Source: an uncultured Flavobacteriaceae bacterium (GTDB lineage Bacteria; Bacteroidota; Bacteroidia; Flavobacteriales; Flavobacteriaceae). Taken from it: a DNA stretch of 50,037 nucleotides. Below, in pieces: positions 7,995 to 17,513 of the stretch; position 1 is the first letter of the stretch; every line of letters starts with the position of its first letter. Below the pieces are notes generated by a model. That model ran no database searches, was not told where the DNA came from, and saw only the letters and a program-made list of their open reading frames with translations. Position numbers and translations under genes: made by a program. Location: NCBI GenBank assembly GCA_913030895.1, contig CAJWGK010000008.1, positions 1 through 50,037 of the forward strand, written 5' to 3'.

Positions 7995-10616
7995 ATGGAT
8001 ATCCCATCTAAGTTTATCTCCAAAAACGTTGAAAAGAAGTGGTATGCCTATTGGATGGAAAATGACTTTTTTAGTTCTTCTCCAGACGAACGGGAGCCTT
8101 ATACTATAGTAATACCACCACCCAATGTAACTGGAGTATTACATATGGGACACATGCTGAACAATACGCTTCAGGACATCCTCATTCGTCGTGCAAGAAT
8201 GCAAGGCTATAATGCTTGTTGGGTACCTGGGACAGATCACGCTTCGATTGCAACTGAGGCTAAGGTGGTTGCCAAATTAAAATCGGAGGGCGTTGACAAG
8301 TCAGACTTGTCCAGAGAAGAATTTCTCAAACACGCTTGGGATTGGACGCACGAATACGGGGGTGTTATTCTCGAACAGCTCAAGAAGTTGGGTTGTTCTT
8401 GTGACTGGAATCGAACTAAATTTACTTTGGATGAGGAGATGTCGGCAGCTGTTATAGAAACTTTTATTCGCCTCCATGACAAAGGGATGATTTACAGGGG
8501 GCATCGAATGGTCAACTGGGATCCAGAAGCTAAAACAACTTTGTCAGATGAGGAGGTGATTTATGAGGTGCGCGACGGCCAATTGTATCACATAGCTTAT
8601 CAGGTAGTGGATAGTGAGGAAAAAGTTATCATTGCTACTACAAGACCTGAAACGCTTTTGGGAGACACGGCAGTTTGTGTCAACCCCGAAGATGAACGTT
8701 ATTTTCATTTAAAAGGGAAAAAATTAATAGTCCCCATCGCCAATAGAGAAATTCCTGTCATAACGGACGAATATGTGGATATGGAATTCGGTACTGGATG
8801 TTTGAAGGTTACCCCCGCACATGATATTAATGACAAAGCACTAGGTGAGAAACACGGGCTGAAGATAATTGATATTTTTCATGAAGACGCTACACTCAAT
8901 CATCATGGTTTAGTTTTTGAAGGTTTGGATCGATTTGTGGCACGTAAAAAAATAGCCAAAGCACTGGAGGAGATGGGTGCGTTGGAAAAAAAAGAAAATT
9001 ACCGCCATAAAGTAGGTACCTCGGAACGAACAAAAGCAGTGATTGAACCAAGGCTCTCAGACCAGTGGTTTCTAAAAATGGAAGAATTGGTAAAACCCGC
9101 CATCAAAGCAGTTTTGGAAAGTGATGCTATTCAAATGGTTCCTGAAAAGTTTAAAAATACTTACCGTCATTGGATGGAAAATATTCGAGATTGGAACATT
9201 TCCCGCCAGCTTTGGTGGGGTCAGCAAATTCCAGCCTATTATTACGGTAAGGATAAAACGGAATTTGTAGTAGCCAAAAGTGCTGAAAGTGCTTTGGTAA
9301 AGGCCAAGGAGGTTTCTGGAATGGAAGATTTGACCATTTCTGATTTGAAACAAGATGAAGATGTTTTAGATACTTGGTTTTCTTCATGGTTGTGGCCTAT
9401 CTCAGTATTTAATGGGGTGCTAGAGCCTGAAAACTCTGAGATTAATTATTATTACCCAACACAAGACTTGGTCACCGGGCCAGATATTTTATTTTTTTGG
9501 GTGGTACGGATGATAATTTCTGGCTATGAGCTCAGAGATCAGCAACCTTTCTCAAAAGTTTATTTGACAGGATTGGTTAGAGATAAACAGGGTAGAAAGA
9601 TGTCTAAGCAATTGGGGAATTCTCCCGATGCGTTGGCGTTAATTGACAATTATGGTGCAGACGCCGTAAGGGTTGGTCTGATGCTTAGTTCTGCGGCAGG
9701 AAATGATCTCTTATTTGATGAAAGCCTGTGCCAACAAGGAAAAAATTTCTGTAATAAAATTTGGAATGCCTACCGACTGATTGACGGATGGGAGGTAATA
9801 GAAACGGAGACTATTCCGCCATTGAATGCTGCAGCGATAAAATGGTATCAGTCATTATTAGCTCAAACATTAAATACGGTTGAAGATCATTTTAATAAAT
9901 ACAGAATTTCAGATGCTTTGATGTCCCTATATAAATTGATTTGGGACGATTTTTGCTCTTGGTTTTTAGAAATGATTAAACCAAGTTATGGTGAACCAAT
10001 TGACCGAGGAACATTGGTAGCTGTTAAGTCTCTTTTTGAAGATAATCTCAAAATGTTACATCCGTTTATGCCGTTTTTAACGGAGGAACTTTGGCATGTT
10101 ATTGCTGATCGAAATAAAGAGGAGGCGCTGATCGTTTCCCCATGGCCAAAACCCGAGTCGGTAAATGATATGATTATTTCTGAATTTGAAACGGTCAAGC
10201 AGGTTGTTGGGGGAATAAGAAATTTCAGAAAGGAGAAAAATATAGGTTTCAAAGAACAACTTGTATTGATTAGTGAGGCTGAGATTCCCTATGAGGAGGT
10301 GATCAAGAAATTGGGTCAGATTGAAAAGATAGAAATGGAAGTTGAAGATAAAAATCAATCTTTAGGGTCGTTTCGTGTGGGTCAATCAGCGTTTTATATT
10401 CCGCTTAATGAGGAAGTTGACCAAGAGGAGGAACGTAAAAAATTGACACAAGAACTGACTTATGCTAAAGGTTTTTTGAAGTCGGTAGAGAAAAAGTTAG
10501 CTAACGAGCGGTTTGTTTCTAATGCGCCTGAGAAGGTAATTGAATTAGAGCGAAAAAAAGCCGCGGATGCAAAAGAGAAAATTGCACTTTTAGAGAAAAG
10601 CTTAGGCGATTGTTAG
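7995..10616 (+). CDS. valS: Valyl-tRNA synthetase
   Basis: Class Ia aminoacyl-tRNA synthetase charging tRNA-Val. The 873 residues are normal for bacterial ValRS. The HIGH-type motif is HMGH (50-53) in PPPNVTGVLHMGH. The KMSKS-type motif is KMSKQ (535-539), followed by GNSPD. The CP1 editing domain includes ATTRPETLLGDTA and GTGCLKVTPAHDIND. The C-terminal tRNA-binding coiled coil is rich in Lys and Glu. It stands alone and converges on psd with 0 nt between the two stops (TAG/CTA). This window also encodes a substrate, tRNA-Val(GAC), at 29.6 kb. Confidence 0.98.
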   Translation: MDIPSKFISKNVEKKWYAYWMENDFFSSSPDEREPYTIVIPPPNVTGVLHMGHMLNNTLQDILIRRARMQGYNACWVPGTDHASIATEAKVVAKLKSEGVDKSDLSREEFLKHAWDWTHEYGGVILEQLKKLGCSCDWNRTKFTLDEEMSAAVIETFIRLHDKGMIYRGHRMVNWDPEAKTTLSDEEVIYEVRDGQLYHIAYQVVDSEEKVIIATTRPETLLGDTAVCVNPEDERYFHLKGKKLIVPIANREIPVITDEYVDMEFGTGCLKVTPAHDINDKALGEKHGLKIIDIFHEDATLNHHGLVFEGLDRFVARKKIAKALEEMGALEKKENYRHKVGTSERTKAVIEPRLSDQWFLKMEELVKPAIKAVLESDAIQMVPEKFKNTYRHWMENIRDWNISRQLWWGQQIPAYYYGKDKTEFVVAKSAESALVKAKEVSGMEDLTISDLKQDEDVLDTWFSSWLWPISVFNGVLEPENSEINYYYPTQDLVTGPDILFFWVVRMIISGYELRDQQPFSKVYLTGLVRDKQGRKMSKQLGNSPDALALIDNYGADAVRVGLMLSSAAGNDLLFDESLCQQGKNFCNKIWNAYRLIDGWEVIETETIPPLNAAAIKWYQSLLAQTLNTVEDHFNKYRISDALMSLYKLIWDDFCSWFLEMIKPSYGEPIDRGTLVAVKSLFEDNLKMLHPFMPFLTEELWHVIADRNKEEALIVSPWPKPESVNDMIISEFETVKQVVGGIRNFRKEKNIGFKEQLVLISEAEIPYEEVIKKLGQIEKIEMEVEDKNQSLGSFRVGQSAFYIPLNEEVDQEEERKKLTQELTYAKGFLKSVEKKLANERFVSNAPEKVIELERKKAADAKEKIALLEKSLGDC

Positions 10617-11267
10617 CTAAATTTCTGCAATTTTATCAATACCACCTTTAACAACTTGGTCAACGCTAACGTTGATTTTTGTACCAACAGGTAGGAAGAC
10701 ATCTACTCTTGAACCAAATTTTATAAATCCAGCATCAGTTCCTTGAACAACTGTGTCACCTACTTTGGCGTAGTTTACGATTCTTCTTGCTACTGCTCCT
10801 GCAATTTGGCGATAAAGCATTTTTCCTACGGTTTTGTTTTGGACCACCACTGTTGTCCTTTCGTTTAATTCGGATGATTTGGGATGCCAAGCTACAAGGT
10901 ATTTTCCGGGATGATATTTACTGAAAACAACATTACCACTAATGGCATATCTTGTTACATGAACGTTGAGAGGAGACATGAAAATGGAAACTTGTAAACG
11001 TTTATCTTTAAAATACTCTTTTTCAAAAACTTCCTCAATAACGACTACTTTTCCATCTACTGGCGCAATGACATGATTTTCGTTAGGGGTAGTGACACGC
11101 TTTGGATTTCTGAAAAATTGAAGCACCAAAACCAATAGTATGATGGCGGTCAGTTGAAGTAGTTTTTTTATCCAGTAATTTTCGATGGCGTACTCAGCAC
11201 CCACAGCAATAATAACTGCGATTAGAAAGGTGTTGGTTATAATTTTAAATCCTTCTTTATGAAACAT
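10617..11267 (-). CDS. psd: Phosphatidylserine decarboxylase family protein
   Basis: Makes phosphatidylethanolamine from phosphatidylserine; a pyruvoyl enzyme formed by self-cleavage. The 216-residue short form has N-terminal hydrophobic segments (about 8-50), then VIAPVDGKVV, MSPLNVHVTRYA and YHPGKYLVAWHPKSSELNER. The cleavage site is FGSRVD, with Gly185-Ser186 as the predicted processing point. It overlaps cdsA by 11 nt, so it is the last gene of the rsfS-ftsH-LUD-cdsA-psd operon. Pairing with cdsA fits a shared phospholipid role. Confidence 0.93.
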   Translation of the reverse strand: MFHKEGFKIITNTFLIAVIIAVGAEYAIENYWIKKLLQLTAIILLVLVLQFFRNPKRVTTPNENHVIAPVDGKVVVIEEVFEKEYFKDKRLQVSIFMSPLNVHVTRYAISGNVVFSKYHPGKYLVAWHPKSSELNERTTVVVQNKTVGKMLYRQIAGAVARRIVNYAKVGDTVVQGTDAGFIKFGSRVDVFLPVGTKINVSVDQVVKGGIDKIAEI

Positions 11268-12060
11268 ATTGATGTAAGTTTATGATGAGATAAATCCATG
11301 GGGAAGAAAAAATAACACTATCCATACGATCAAAAAAACCACCATGCCCTGGGATTAGTGAGCCACTATCTTTAACATCGGCATGGCGTTTAAATTTGGA
11401 CTGTATCAGATCACCTATAGTGGCTAAAATAGCAATCACTATTCCAAAGATGATGTAAAAACCCAATGAAAAATCAAGTTGAAACTGTTGAAAAATCACA
11501 GCCGTGATTACCGTAAAAAAAAGTCCACCTAAAAAGCCTTCCCATGTTTTTTTGGGTGAGATGGATGGGAAAAGAGGTTTTTTACCCAATTTTTTTCCCA
11601 CAAAGTAAGCAAAGGAATTGTTAACCCAAACCAGTAAATAGAACAATAACAGTGTCTTTGGTTGGTAGTTTTCATCAGTGCCAGCTAATGCGATGATGAA
11701 AAAACATCCAAATGCTAAATAACAAATACTTAAAAAACTTTTGAAACCGTAATTGAATTTAAATGATTTCTCAAAAAATAATCGCTCCAATAAAAAAATT
11801 TGACAGACTAAATTGGCCGCCAAAGGGAAAATAAGTACAGATTGATCAATATGAGATTGGTAAAAATTATAAACCAAAAGTAAGAGCAACGCAATGGCTA
11901 AAAAACTTTTGTGATTAATTAGTCGGTGAAACTCTAAAATAGCGAGAGTGGAGAAAATCATTAAGACAATAGAAAAAGTCAATTGATTGAAGAAGAGTGA
12001 ACTCAAGATCAAGACAACGTACAATAGCCCAGATACACCTCTCACAATAAGCTCTCTCAT
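11257..12060 (-). CDS. cdsA: Phosphatidate cytidylyltransferase
   Basis: Makes CDP-diacylglycerol from phosphatidic acid and CTP in the inner membrane, the branch point of phospholipid synthesis. The 267-residue polytopic protein has many hydrophobic helices. Near the C-terminus it carries the CdsA signature: SPKKTWEGFLGG, then GDLIQSKFKRHADVKDSG and IPGHGGFFDRMDS with the conserved acidic and basic residues. It overlaps psd by 11 nt and follows the LUD-domain gene by 3 nt. Confidence 0.95.
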   Translation of the reverse strand: MRELIVRGVSGLLYVVLILSSLFFNQLTFSIVLMIFSTLAILEFHRLINHKSFLAIALLLLLVYNFYQSHIDQSVLIFPLAANLVCQIFLLERLFFEKSFKFNYGFKSFLSICYLAFGCFFIIALAGTDENYQPKTLLLFYLLVWVNNSFAYFVGKKLGKKPLFPSISPKKTWEGFLGGLFFTVITAVIFQQFQLDFSLGFYIIFGIVIAILATIGDLIQSKFKRHADVKDSGSLIPGHGGFFDRMDSVIFSSPWIYLIINLHQYVS

Positions 12061-12063
12061 GAC

Positions 12064-12657
12064 TTAGTCTTCTTGAAGCAATAAATATAAGTTTTTGGCA
12101 CTATTGCCATAGGATAAAAAGTCTTTTTCTTCACTTAAATTTTTAACATTCAAGGTGGTAATATTAGAGGGTAGCTTATCGGTATATTTATTTTTAAGAT
12201 TTGTCATTCCCTCACTTACATCACTAACAAAATTATCCAGACCAGAAAAAACGATAAAAAAAGATGGGAGATTTTCTAGCTTAAAATCCATTAATTGATG
12301 GTTGCAAATAAGAATGGTGCCTTTGTTTGCAATAAGGTATTCACAGCGAATTAAAAAAACTTTAAATTGACTGGTGTCAACATCAATAGATTGGATTGGT
12401 AAGTGAAATCTATCCGTTAGGTTTTGATCAAAACAAAGGATTTCCTCATTTTTCCAATGGTTTTCTTCTAGTATTAATTTAAAGTATTCGTCAGATGTTT
12501 TCGCATCTTCGCTATAAATAAATTTGCCTCCTTTTTGGGTGAATTTAGTTGCAAAGGAAATATCAATTGGGTCTTTTTTTGGAGTAAGATACGGACTTCC
12601 CCCCGTTAGGTTACGGGTGCTGGTTTTAGCACCGAATAGTTTACTCCAAAAACCCAC
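12064..12657 (-). CDS. LUD-domain (LutC-like) protein
   Basis: A 197-residue soluble protein resembling the LUD domain of lactate-utilisation proteins. Visible are FTQKGGKFIYSEDAKTSDEY, the segment CEYLIANKGTILICN, and the LPSFFIVFSGLDNFVSDVSEGM stretch. No lutA- or lutB-like gene is nearby, so lactate oxidation should not be assumed. From memory, flavobacteria keep this gene between ftsH and cdsA, which suggests a link to membrane maintenance instead. The start appears to be GTG at 12657, six nt after the ftsH stop; no in-frame ATG lies upstream within the gap. Confidence 0.75.
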   Translation of the reverse strand: MGFWSKLFGAKTSTRNLTGGSPYLTPKKDPIDISFATKFTQKGGKFIYSEDAKTSDEYFKLILEENHWKNEEILCFDQNLTDRFHLPIQSIDVDTSQFKVFLIRCEYLIANKGTILICNHQLMDFKLENLPSFFIVFSGLDNFVSDVSEGMTNLKNKYTDKLPSNITTLNVKNLSEEKDFLSYGNSAKNLYLLLQED

Positions 12658-12663
12658 AATTGT

Positions 12664-14622
12664 TTAGTTAACAGCAACCTTAATGTCTTTGCCATCCAAA
12701 TCGGTCTTCTTATTCTTTTTTTCGTAGGGTCTTTCCCCTAAAATATTGAATAAATCGTCTTTGAAAATTACTTCTTTTTCGAGTAATCTCTCGGCAAGTT
12801 GCTTAAGTTTACTTTTGTTTTTCTTTAAAATATCACAAGCTCTTTTGTATTGGAGTTCGATTATATTCGAAATTTCTTTATCGATAACTTGAGCTGTTTT
12901 TTCAGAGTAAGGTTTGGTAAAGCTGTTTTCCATCTGTCCCGATGAATCGTAGTAAGTTATGTTACCTAGCGTATCGTTAAGCCCGTAAACAGATACCATA
13001 GCTCTGGCTTGTCGGGTAACTTTTTCGAGATCGCTGAGTGCACCAGTTGAGATTTTATCGAACATAATCTTCTCGGCAGCCCTTCCGCCAAGTGCAGCAC
13101 ACATTTCATCCAACATTTGTTCAGTTCTCACAATCAATCGCTCTTCTGGAAGGTACCAAGCAGCACCTAGAGATTGACCTCTTGGGACAATGGTTACCTT
13201 GACCAGTGGTGCGGCATGTTCGAGTAACCAACTGACAATGGCGTGACCAGCTTCATGGAAAGCGATGGTTTTCTTCTCTTCGTCAGTTACAATTTTATTT
13301 TTCTTTTCTAGCCCACCGACAATTCTGTCAACTGCATCAAGGAAATCTTGTTTTCCAACGGATTTTTTATTTTTTCTAGCAGCAATTAATGCAGCTTCAT
13401 TACATACATTAGCAATATCGGCACCTGAGAAGCCAGGAGTCTGCTTTGATAAAAACTCAATGTCTAATGTTTTAACTGTCTTTAGTGGTTTGAGGTGAAC
13501 CTTGAATATTTCTCTTCTCTCATTTAAATCGGGTAAATCAACATAAATTTGACGATCGAATCTTCCAGCTCTCATCAGTGCTTTATCTAACACATCAGCT
13601 CGGTTAGTCGCCGCAATCACAATGACATTGGTATCGGTCCCAAATCCATCCATTTCAGTTAATAATTGATTGAGCGTATTCTCTCTCTCGTCGTTGGAGC
13701 CGGTAAAATTACTTTTTCCTCTGGCGCGACCTATAGCGTCAATTTCGTCTATAAAAATAATGGAGGGTGATTTGTCTTTGGCTTGCTTGAAAAGGTCTCT
13801 AACTCTTGAAGCACCAACGCCAACAAACATTTCAACGAAATCCGATCCAGACAAAGAAAAGAAAGGTACTTTTGCCTCCCCTGCAACAGCTTTTGCAAGT
13901 AATGTTTTACCAGTCCCCGGAGACCCCACTAGCAAGGCACCTTTTGGAATCTTACCACCCAGAACAGTGTATTTCTTTGGGTTTTTTAAAAAATCTACGA
14001 TTTCCTGTATTTCTTCTTTTGCTCCTTCTAGTCCAGCGACATCTCTAAAAGTAGTTTTTACCTCAGTGTTTTGGTCAAACAGTTTAGCTTTTGATTTTCC
14101 AATATTAAAAATCTGACCTCCAGGGCCTCCAGCTCCGCCACCTGACATTCTTCTCATCAAGAAAAACCATACGCCTATGATTATAATGATAGGTAAAAAT
14201 CCAAGAATGACATCCATCCAACGGTTTTCGACAGTCATAAACTCATATCTAAAATTGATGCCTTTATCCTCAGCTTGTTCGAGTTTTTTCTGAAATAATT
14301 CTAGATTACCAACTTCAAATTCGTAGTGTGGTCCACTGGTATTTTCTTGCCCCAAAATATTTTTTGACTTTACATTTTGGTGAACACTTTTTTCAAGACC
14401 GTTTTTATTTAAAGTTACTCTAGCCAACTTCTGGTTGATTACAGTGACTTCCTCAACATCTCCTTCGTTGAGGTATCTTTCAAAATCAGAAATATTTGTT
14501 TTGTTGAGCGTTTGCCAATTGCTATCCCCTCCAAACATACTCATCCCAAGTAGTATGGTAATAATAATCCCATAAAGCCAGTAGGGGCTGAACTTTGGTT
14601 TATTTTTTTTTATCTCTTTCAT
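12664..14622 (-). CDS. ftsH: ATP-dependent zinc metalloprotease FtsH
   Basis: Membrane-anchored AAA+ protease that degrades misfolded and regulatory proteins. The 652-residue protein has two transmembrane segments (about 14-31 and 138-156) around an extracytoplasmic domain. The AAA domain has Walker A GSPGTGKT (233-240), Walker B IIFIDEID (288-295) and the arginine-finger region RAGRFDRQ. The M41 zinc motif is HEAGH (456-460). The C-terminus is long and charged. It sits between rsfS (7 nt) and the LUD gene (6 nt). Confidence 0.98.
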   Translation of the reverse strand: MKEIKKNKPKFSPYWLYGIIITILLGMSMFGGDSNWQTLNKTNISDFERYLNEGDVEEVTVINQKLARVTLNKNGLEKSVHQNVKSKNILGQENTSGPHYEFEVGNLELFQKKLEQAEDKGINFRYEFMTVENRWMDVILGFLPIIIIIGVWFFLMRRMSGGGAGGPGGQIFNIGKSKAKLFDQNTEVKTTFRDVAGLEGAKEEIQEIVDFLKNPKKYTVLGGKIPKGALLVGSPGTGKTLLAKAVAGEAKVPFFSLSGSDFVEMFVGVGASRVRDLFKQAKDKSPSIIFIDEIDAIGRARGKSNFTGSNDERENTLNQLLTEMDGFGTDTNVIVIAATNRADVLDKALMRAGRFDRQIYVDLPDLNERREIFKVHLKPLKTVKTLDIEFLSKQTPGFSGADIANVCNEAALIAARKNKKSVGKQDFLDAVDRIVGGLEKKNKIVTDEEKKTIAFHEAGHAIVSWLLEHAAPLVKVTIVPRGQSLGAAWYLPEERLIVRTEQMLDEMCAALGGRAAEKIMFDKISTGALSDLEKVTRQARAMVSVYGLNDTLGNITYYDSSGQMENSFTKPYSEKTAQVIDKEISNIIELQYKRACDILKKNKSKLKQLAERLLEKEVIFKDDLFNILGERPYEKKNKKTDLDGKDIKVAVN

Positions 14623-14629
14623 AATTCAA

Positions 14630-15001
14630 TTAATAATTGGATGCGATCTTTGTGGTTTTTGCATCTCCCCAAAGCCCTTCAATATTATAGTATTCTCTGA
14701 CTTGCTTCTGAAAAATATGGACTACTACATTGACGTAATCAATCAAAACCCATTCGGAGTTACTATTCCCCTCAGAATGAAAAGGTTTTTCTTTTAGCTC
14801 TTTACTTACTTTTTTTTGCACTGAACTCACAATTGCATTTACATGTGTGTTTGAGCTGCCAGTGCAAACAACAAAATAGCTACAAACCGTATTATCAATG
14901 TCTCTAAGATCCAATAAGCTTATGTCAATTCCTTTAACATCATCAATTCCTGCTACGATAGTTGTAATAAGCTCGTCCTCAGTAGACTTCGGTTTTAACA
15001 T
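14630..15001 (-). CDS. rsfS: Ribosomal silencing factor RsfS
   Basis: Binds ribosomal protein uL14 and blocks subunit joining when nutrients are scarce. The 123 residues match the family. Visible are the DUF143 motifs GIDISLLDLRDI, YFVVCTGSSNTHVNAI, EWVLIDYVNVVVHIF and REYYNIEGLWGDA. It is the first gene of the leftward ftsH operon, with a perfect -7 element about 20 nt upstream. Confidence 0.96.
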   Translation of the reverse strand: MLKPKSTEDELITTIVAGIDDVKGIDISLLDLRDIDNTVCSYFVVCTGSSNTHVNAIVSSVQKKVSKELKEKPFHSEGNSNSEWVLIDYVNVVVHIFQKQVREYYNIEGLWGDAKTTKIASNY

Positions 15002-15021
15002 TAAATTACTTTAGTTTTACA

Positions 15022-15029
15022 CAAATTTA
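15022..15029 (-). promoter_or_regulatory. Promoter -7 element of the rsfS-ftsH operon
   Basis: The minus strand reads TAAATTTG, an exact TAnnTTTG match, ending 20 nt before the rsfS start codon. It lies in the 58-nt divergent gap shared with birA. Confidence 0.6.
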
Positions 15030-15059
15030 TTACTTTTTAAGTTCATAGCATCTTAATCC

Positions 15060-15797
15060 ATGAGCAAATTCAATATAATCAAACTTGATGCCATCGGCTC
15101 TACAAACGACTGGTTAAAAGACAAATTTTTTAATGGAAATTGTAGTGATGGCGATGTGATTTGGGTAATGAATCAGACAGCTGGTAAGGGGCAGCGATCT
15201 AAGGTTTGGACTTCCGAGGCTTGTAAAAACCTTACTTTCAGTATGTTTAAGCATTTTCCGACCTTGCCCACTAATCAATCTTTTTTAATCAATTGTGCCG
15301 TTACTTTGGGAATTGTCAAAGCACTTGAAAAATTTGGCATCCCGAAGTTGAAAATTAAATGGCCAAACGACATTTTGTCAGCTAATAAAAAAATTGGCGG
15401 TGTTTTGATCGAAAATTTCATTAAGGGAAATGAATTCAATGGCACGATTATCGGTGTAGGGATCAATGTAAATCAGGAATCATTTGATGATTTACCTTAT
15501 GCTAGTTCCATGATCCTTGAAGCGCATACCAATTTTGATTTAAATCAAGTTTTAGTTGAAGTGCTCAATATGCTTTCCAATTATATCGAAATATTAAATA
15601 AGCTTGGCGGAATGAACTTATTATCTGATTTTGAAAAAAATATGTACAAAAAGGGAGAGTTGAGTGAATTCAAATCGGGTGAGGAAATATTTGAAGGAAA
15701 AATTATTGGAGTAAGTAAAGAGGGCTCCATCTTAATTGAAAAAAGTCCTACTGAGATATTGCGTTACGCTAATGGGGAGATTGAAATGATTTATTGA
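15060..15797 (+). CDS. birA: Biotin--[acetyl-CoA-carboxylase] ligase
   Basis: Activates biotin as biotinyl-AMP and attaches it to carboxyl-carrier protein. The 245 residues form the catalytic domain only: no N-terminal helix-turn-helix is present, so it is not the repressor type. Motifs are GSTNDWLKD, TAGKGQRSKVWTSE (biotinyl-AMP loop, GKGQR in place of the common GRGR), KIKWPNDI and KKIGGVLIEN. The C-terminal SH3-like region ends EILRYANGEIEMIY. It is divergent from rsfS and its last 7 nt overlap the end of pyrE. Confidence 0.95.
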   Translation: MSKFNIIKLDAIGSTNDWLKDKFFNGNCSDGDVIWVMNQTAGKGQRSKVWTSEACKNLTFSMFKHFPTLPTNQSFLINCAVTLGIVKALEKFGIPKLKIKWPNDILSANKKIGGVLIENFIKGNEFNGTIIGVGINVNQESFDDLPYASSMILEAHTNFDLNQVLVEVLNMLSNYIEILNKLGGMNLLSDFEKNMYKKGELSEFKSGEEIFEGKIIGVSKEGSILIEKSPTEILRYANGEIEMIY

Positions 15798-16438
15798 TTT
15801 GTGGTCCATGTTGATGGACTAGATCGCCAAGATTGCAGAAGCGCCATCTCATCTTGTTTGATATAATCAGAATTAACTGCTTCTTTTATCAGGTGGTCAT
15901 AATCACTTAATGTATTCAATGTAACTTTGGCTGTTGAAAAATCTTCATTGGCAATTTCAAAATTGTAAGTAAACAATGCCAGCATTCCCAACACTTCAGC
16001 ACCAGCTTTTTCTAGGGCATTAACTGCTCCCAAGCTACTTTTTCCAGTGGAGATAAGGTCTTCAATGACTAAAACTTTTGAACCTTTTTGCAGTTTCCCC
16101 TCAATCTGATTTTGTCTGCCGTGAGATTTTGGTTCGGGTCTAACATAAACAAATGGCAAATCCATCGCATTAGCGACTAACATTCCAATACCAATTGCTC
16201 CTGTTGCTACTCCTGCGATGACATAATTTTCTCCGTAAATTTCTCTGGCTTGCTCGACTAGTTTTTCACACAAATAATTTCTCAACTCAGGGAATGATAG
16301 CGCAATTCTATTGTCGCAGTAAATAGGAGATTTCCAACCGCTAGCCCAACGAAAAGGATTTTTAGGATTCAATTTTATTGCATTAATTTGCAATAAATTT
16401 TTAGCCGTTTCAAAGGCCGTTTTTTGGTCGTGAATCAT
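15791..16438 (-). CDS. pyrE: Orotate phosphoribosyltransferase
   Basis: Converts orotate and PRPP to orotidine 5'-phosphate in pyrimidine synthesis. From ATG 16438 it is 215 residues. The PRPP-binding signature is VLVIEDLISTGKSS, with YVRPEPKSHGRQNQIEG as the flexible catalytic loop and WKSPIYCDNR near the N-terminus. A TTG two codons further upstream is possible but would overlap the promoter element. Its 3' end overlaps birA by 7 nt, and its start lies 6 nt from the divergent Nudix gene. Confidence 0.96.
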   Translation of the reverse strand: MIHDQKTAFETAKNLLQINAIKLNPKNPFRWASGWKSPIYCDNRIALSFPELRNYLCEKLVEQAREIYGENYVIAGVATGAIGIGMLVANAMDLPFVYVRPEPKSHGRQNQIEGKLQKGSKVLVIEDLISTGKSSLGAVNALEKAGAEVLGMLALFTYNFEIANEDFSTAKVTLNTLSDYDHLIKEAVNSDYIKQDEMALLQSWRSSPSTWTTNQ

Positions 16439-16441
16439 ACA

Positions 16442-16449
16442 CAAATGTA
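16442..16449 (-). promoter_or_regulatory. Promoter -7 element abutting the pyrE start
   Basis: The minus strand reads TACATTTG, an exact TAnnTTTG match. It ends only 3 nt before the pyrE ATG, so transcription would begin at or next to the start codon. The element overlaps the ATG of the divergent Nudix gene (16445-16447). Confidence 0.5.
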
Positions 16450-17050
16450 TAAAGTTTTTTTTAATAGAAAATTTTTAGAATTGACTACAGAATTTGTTGC
16501 TCACGACGATACTACGCCCTTTTTCTATATCAAATACAGCAGCGCAAAATTGATTATTACAGCACTTAAATCCAAAAAAGTGAAGGGCATATATTTGTAT
16601 CATCCCAAGAATGTGAAATTGTGGAAGCATTTCTCAAAACGCTTTCCAGTGGTTGAGGCAGCGGGGGGGATTGTCCGCCATGCTAATGGAAAAATCCTTT
16701 TTATACACCGAAAGAACAAATGGGATATGCCGAAGGGAAGAATAGAAAAAAAAGAGACCATAATCGATGGCGCTGTAAGAGAAGTAATGGAGGAGACAGG
16801 GGTTAGAGATCTAATTGTTAAAAAACCTCTTCCCATAACCTATCATATTTTTTCTAACAATGGAAGGTATAAACTTAAAAAAACATATTGGTATCTAATG
16901 TCCACTAGCTATGCTGGACCACTGGTGCCTCAAATCGAGGAGGATATTATGTCGGCGGTTTGGAAAGATGTAGAAGAGATTCCAGAAATGATGAAAAATG
17001 CCTTTGAAAACATCAAAATTTTAATCGGGGACTTAGATCTCCAAAGTTAA
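16445..17050 (+). CDS. Nudix hydrolase
   Basis: A 201-residue protein, starting at the first ATG (16445). The frame is open a little further upstream, but only with a TTG inside pyrE. The Nudix box spans residues 98-120: it begins GRIEKKE, ends REVMEETGV, and fits the GX5EX7REUXEEXGU pattern. About 70 residues precede the domain. The substrate (a nucleoside diphosphate derivative) cannot be read from the sequence. Its stop abuts the coaD stop with no gap. Confidence 0.9.
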   Translation: MYKVFFNRKFLELTTEFVAHDDTTPFFYIKYSSAKLIITALKSKKVKGIYLYHPKNVKLWKHFSKRFPVVEAAGGIVRHANGKILFIHRKNKWDMPKGRIEKKETIIDGAVREVMEETGVRDLIVKKPLPITYHIFSNNGRYKLKKTYWYLMSTSYAGPLVPQIEEDIMSAVWKDVEEIPEMMKNAFENIKILIGDLDLQS

Positions 17051-17503
17051 TTAGAATCTCACGGCATCAGGAACCAATTTAGTATAGTCTCCTTTGTTGG
17101 TAATAATTTCTCTGACGATACTGCTACTTATATAAGAGGTTTTTGCTGCGGTAAGTAAAAAAACAGTTTCAATCCCAGATAAACTTCTATTGGTGTGAGC
17201 GATGGCCTTTTCGAACTCAAAATCAGCAGGATTTCTAAGTCCACGGATGATAAAATCAGCTTTTGATTTTTTACAAAATTCAATGGTTAGTCCTTGATAG
17301 CTGGCTATAGAGATTGATTTTTTTTTGGCAAAAGTCTCTTTTATGAATTTTATTCTCTGCTCCAACGTAAACATATATTTTTTGTCCGAATTGGTGCCCA
17401 CAGCAATAATGATTTCATCAAAAAGCGGAATACTTCGCTCAATAATGTCTTGATGTCCAAGAGTGATGGGATCAAAAGAACCTGGAAAAATCGCACGTCT
17501 CAT
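17051..17503 (-). CDS. coaD: Phosphopantetheine adenylyltransferase
   Basis: Penultimate step of coenzyme A synthesis: 4'-phosphopantetheine plus ATP to dephospho-CoA. The 150-residue protein begins MRRAIFPGSFDPITLGHQD, with the TxGH nucleotidyltransferase motif at His17. It also shows FIIRGLRNPADFEFE and the ISSSIVREI motif near the C-terminus. It lies 10 nt downstream of ddl and is probably cotranscribed with it. Confidence 0.97.
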   Translation of the reverse strand: MRRAIFPGSFDPITLGHQDIIERSIPLFDEIIIAVGTNSDKKYMFTLEQRIKFIKETFAKKKSISIASYQGLTIEFCKKSKADFIIRGLRNPADFEFEKAIAHTNRSLSGIETVFLLTAAKTSYISSSIVREIITNKGDYTKLVPDAVRF

Positions 17504-17513
17504 AAAATCAAAA

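Noticed and set aside
12064-12657. A lactate-utilisation operon based on the LUD-domain protein.
   Set aside because: No lutA or lutB partner is present and the gene sits in the ftsH-cdsA operon.
13670-14116. A 148-residue open frame on the + strand inside ftsH.
   Set aside because: It is antisense to the strongly conserved AAA domain and has no recognisable domain or promoter; a composition shadow.
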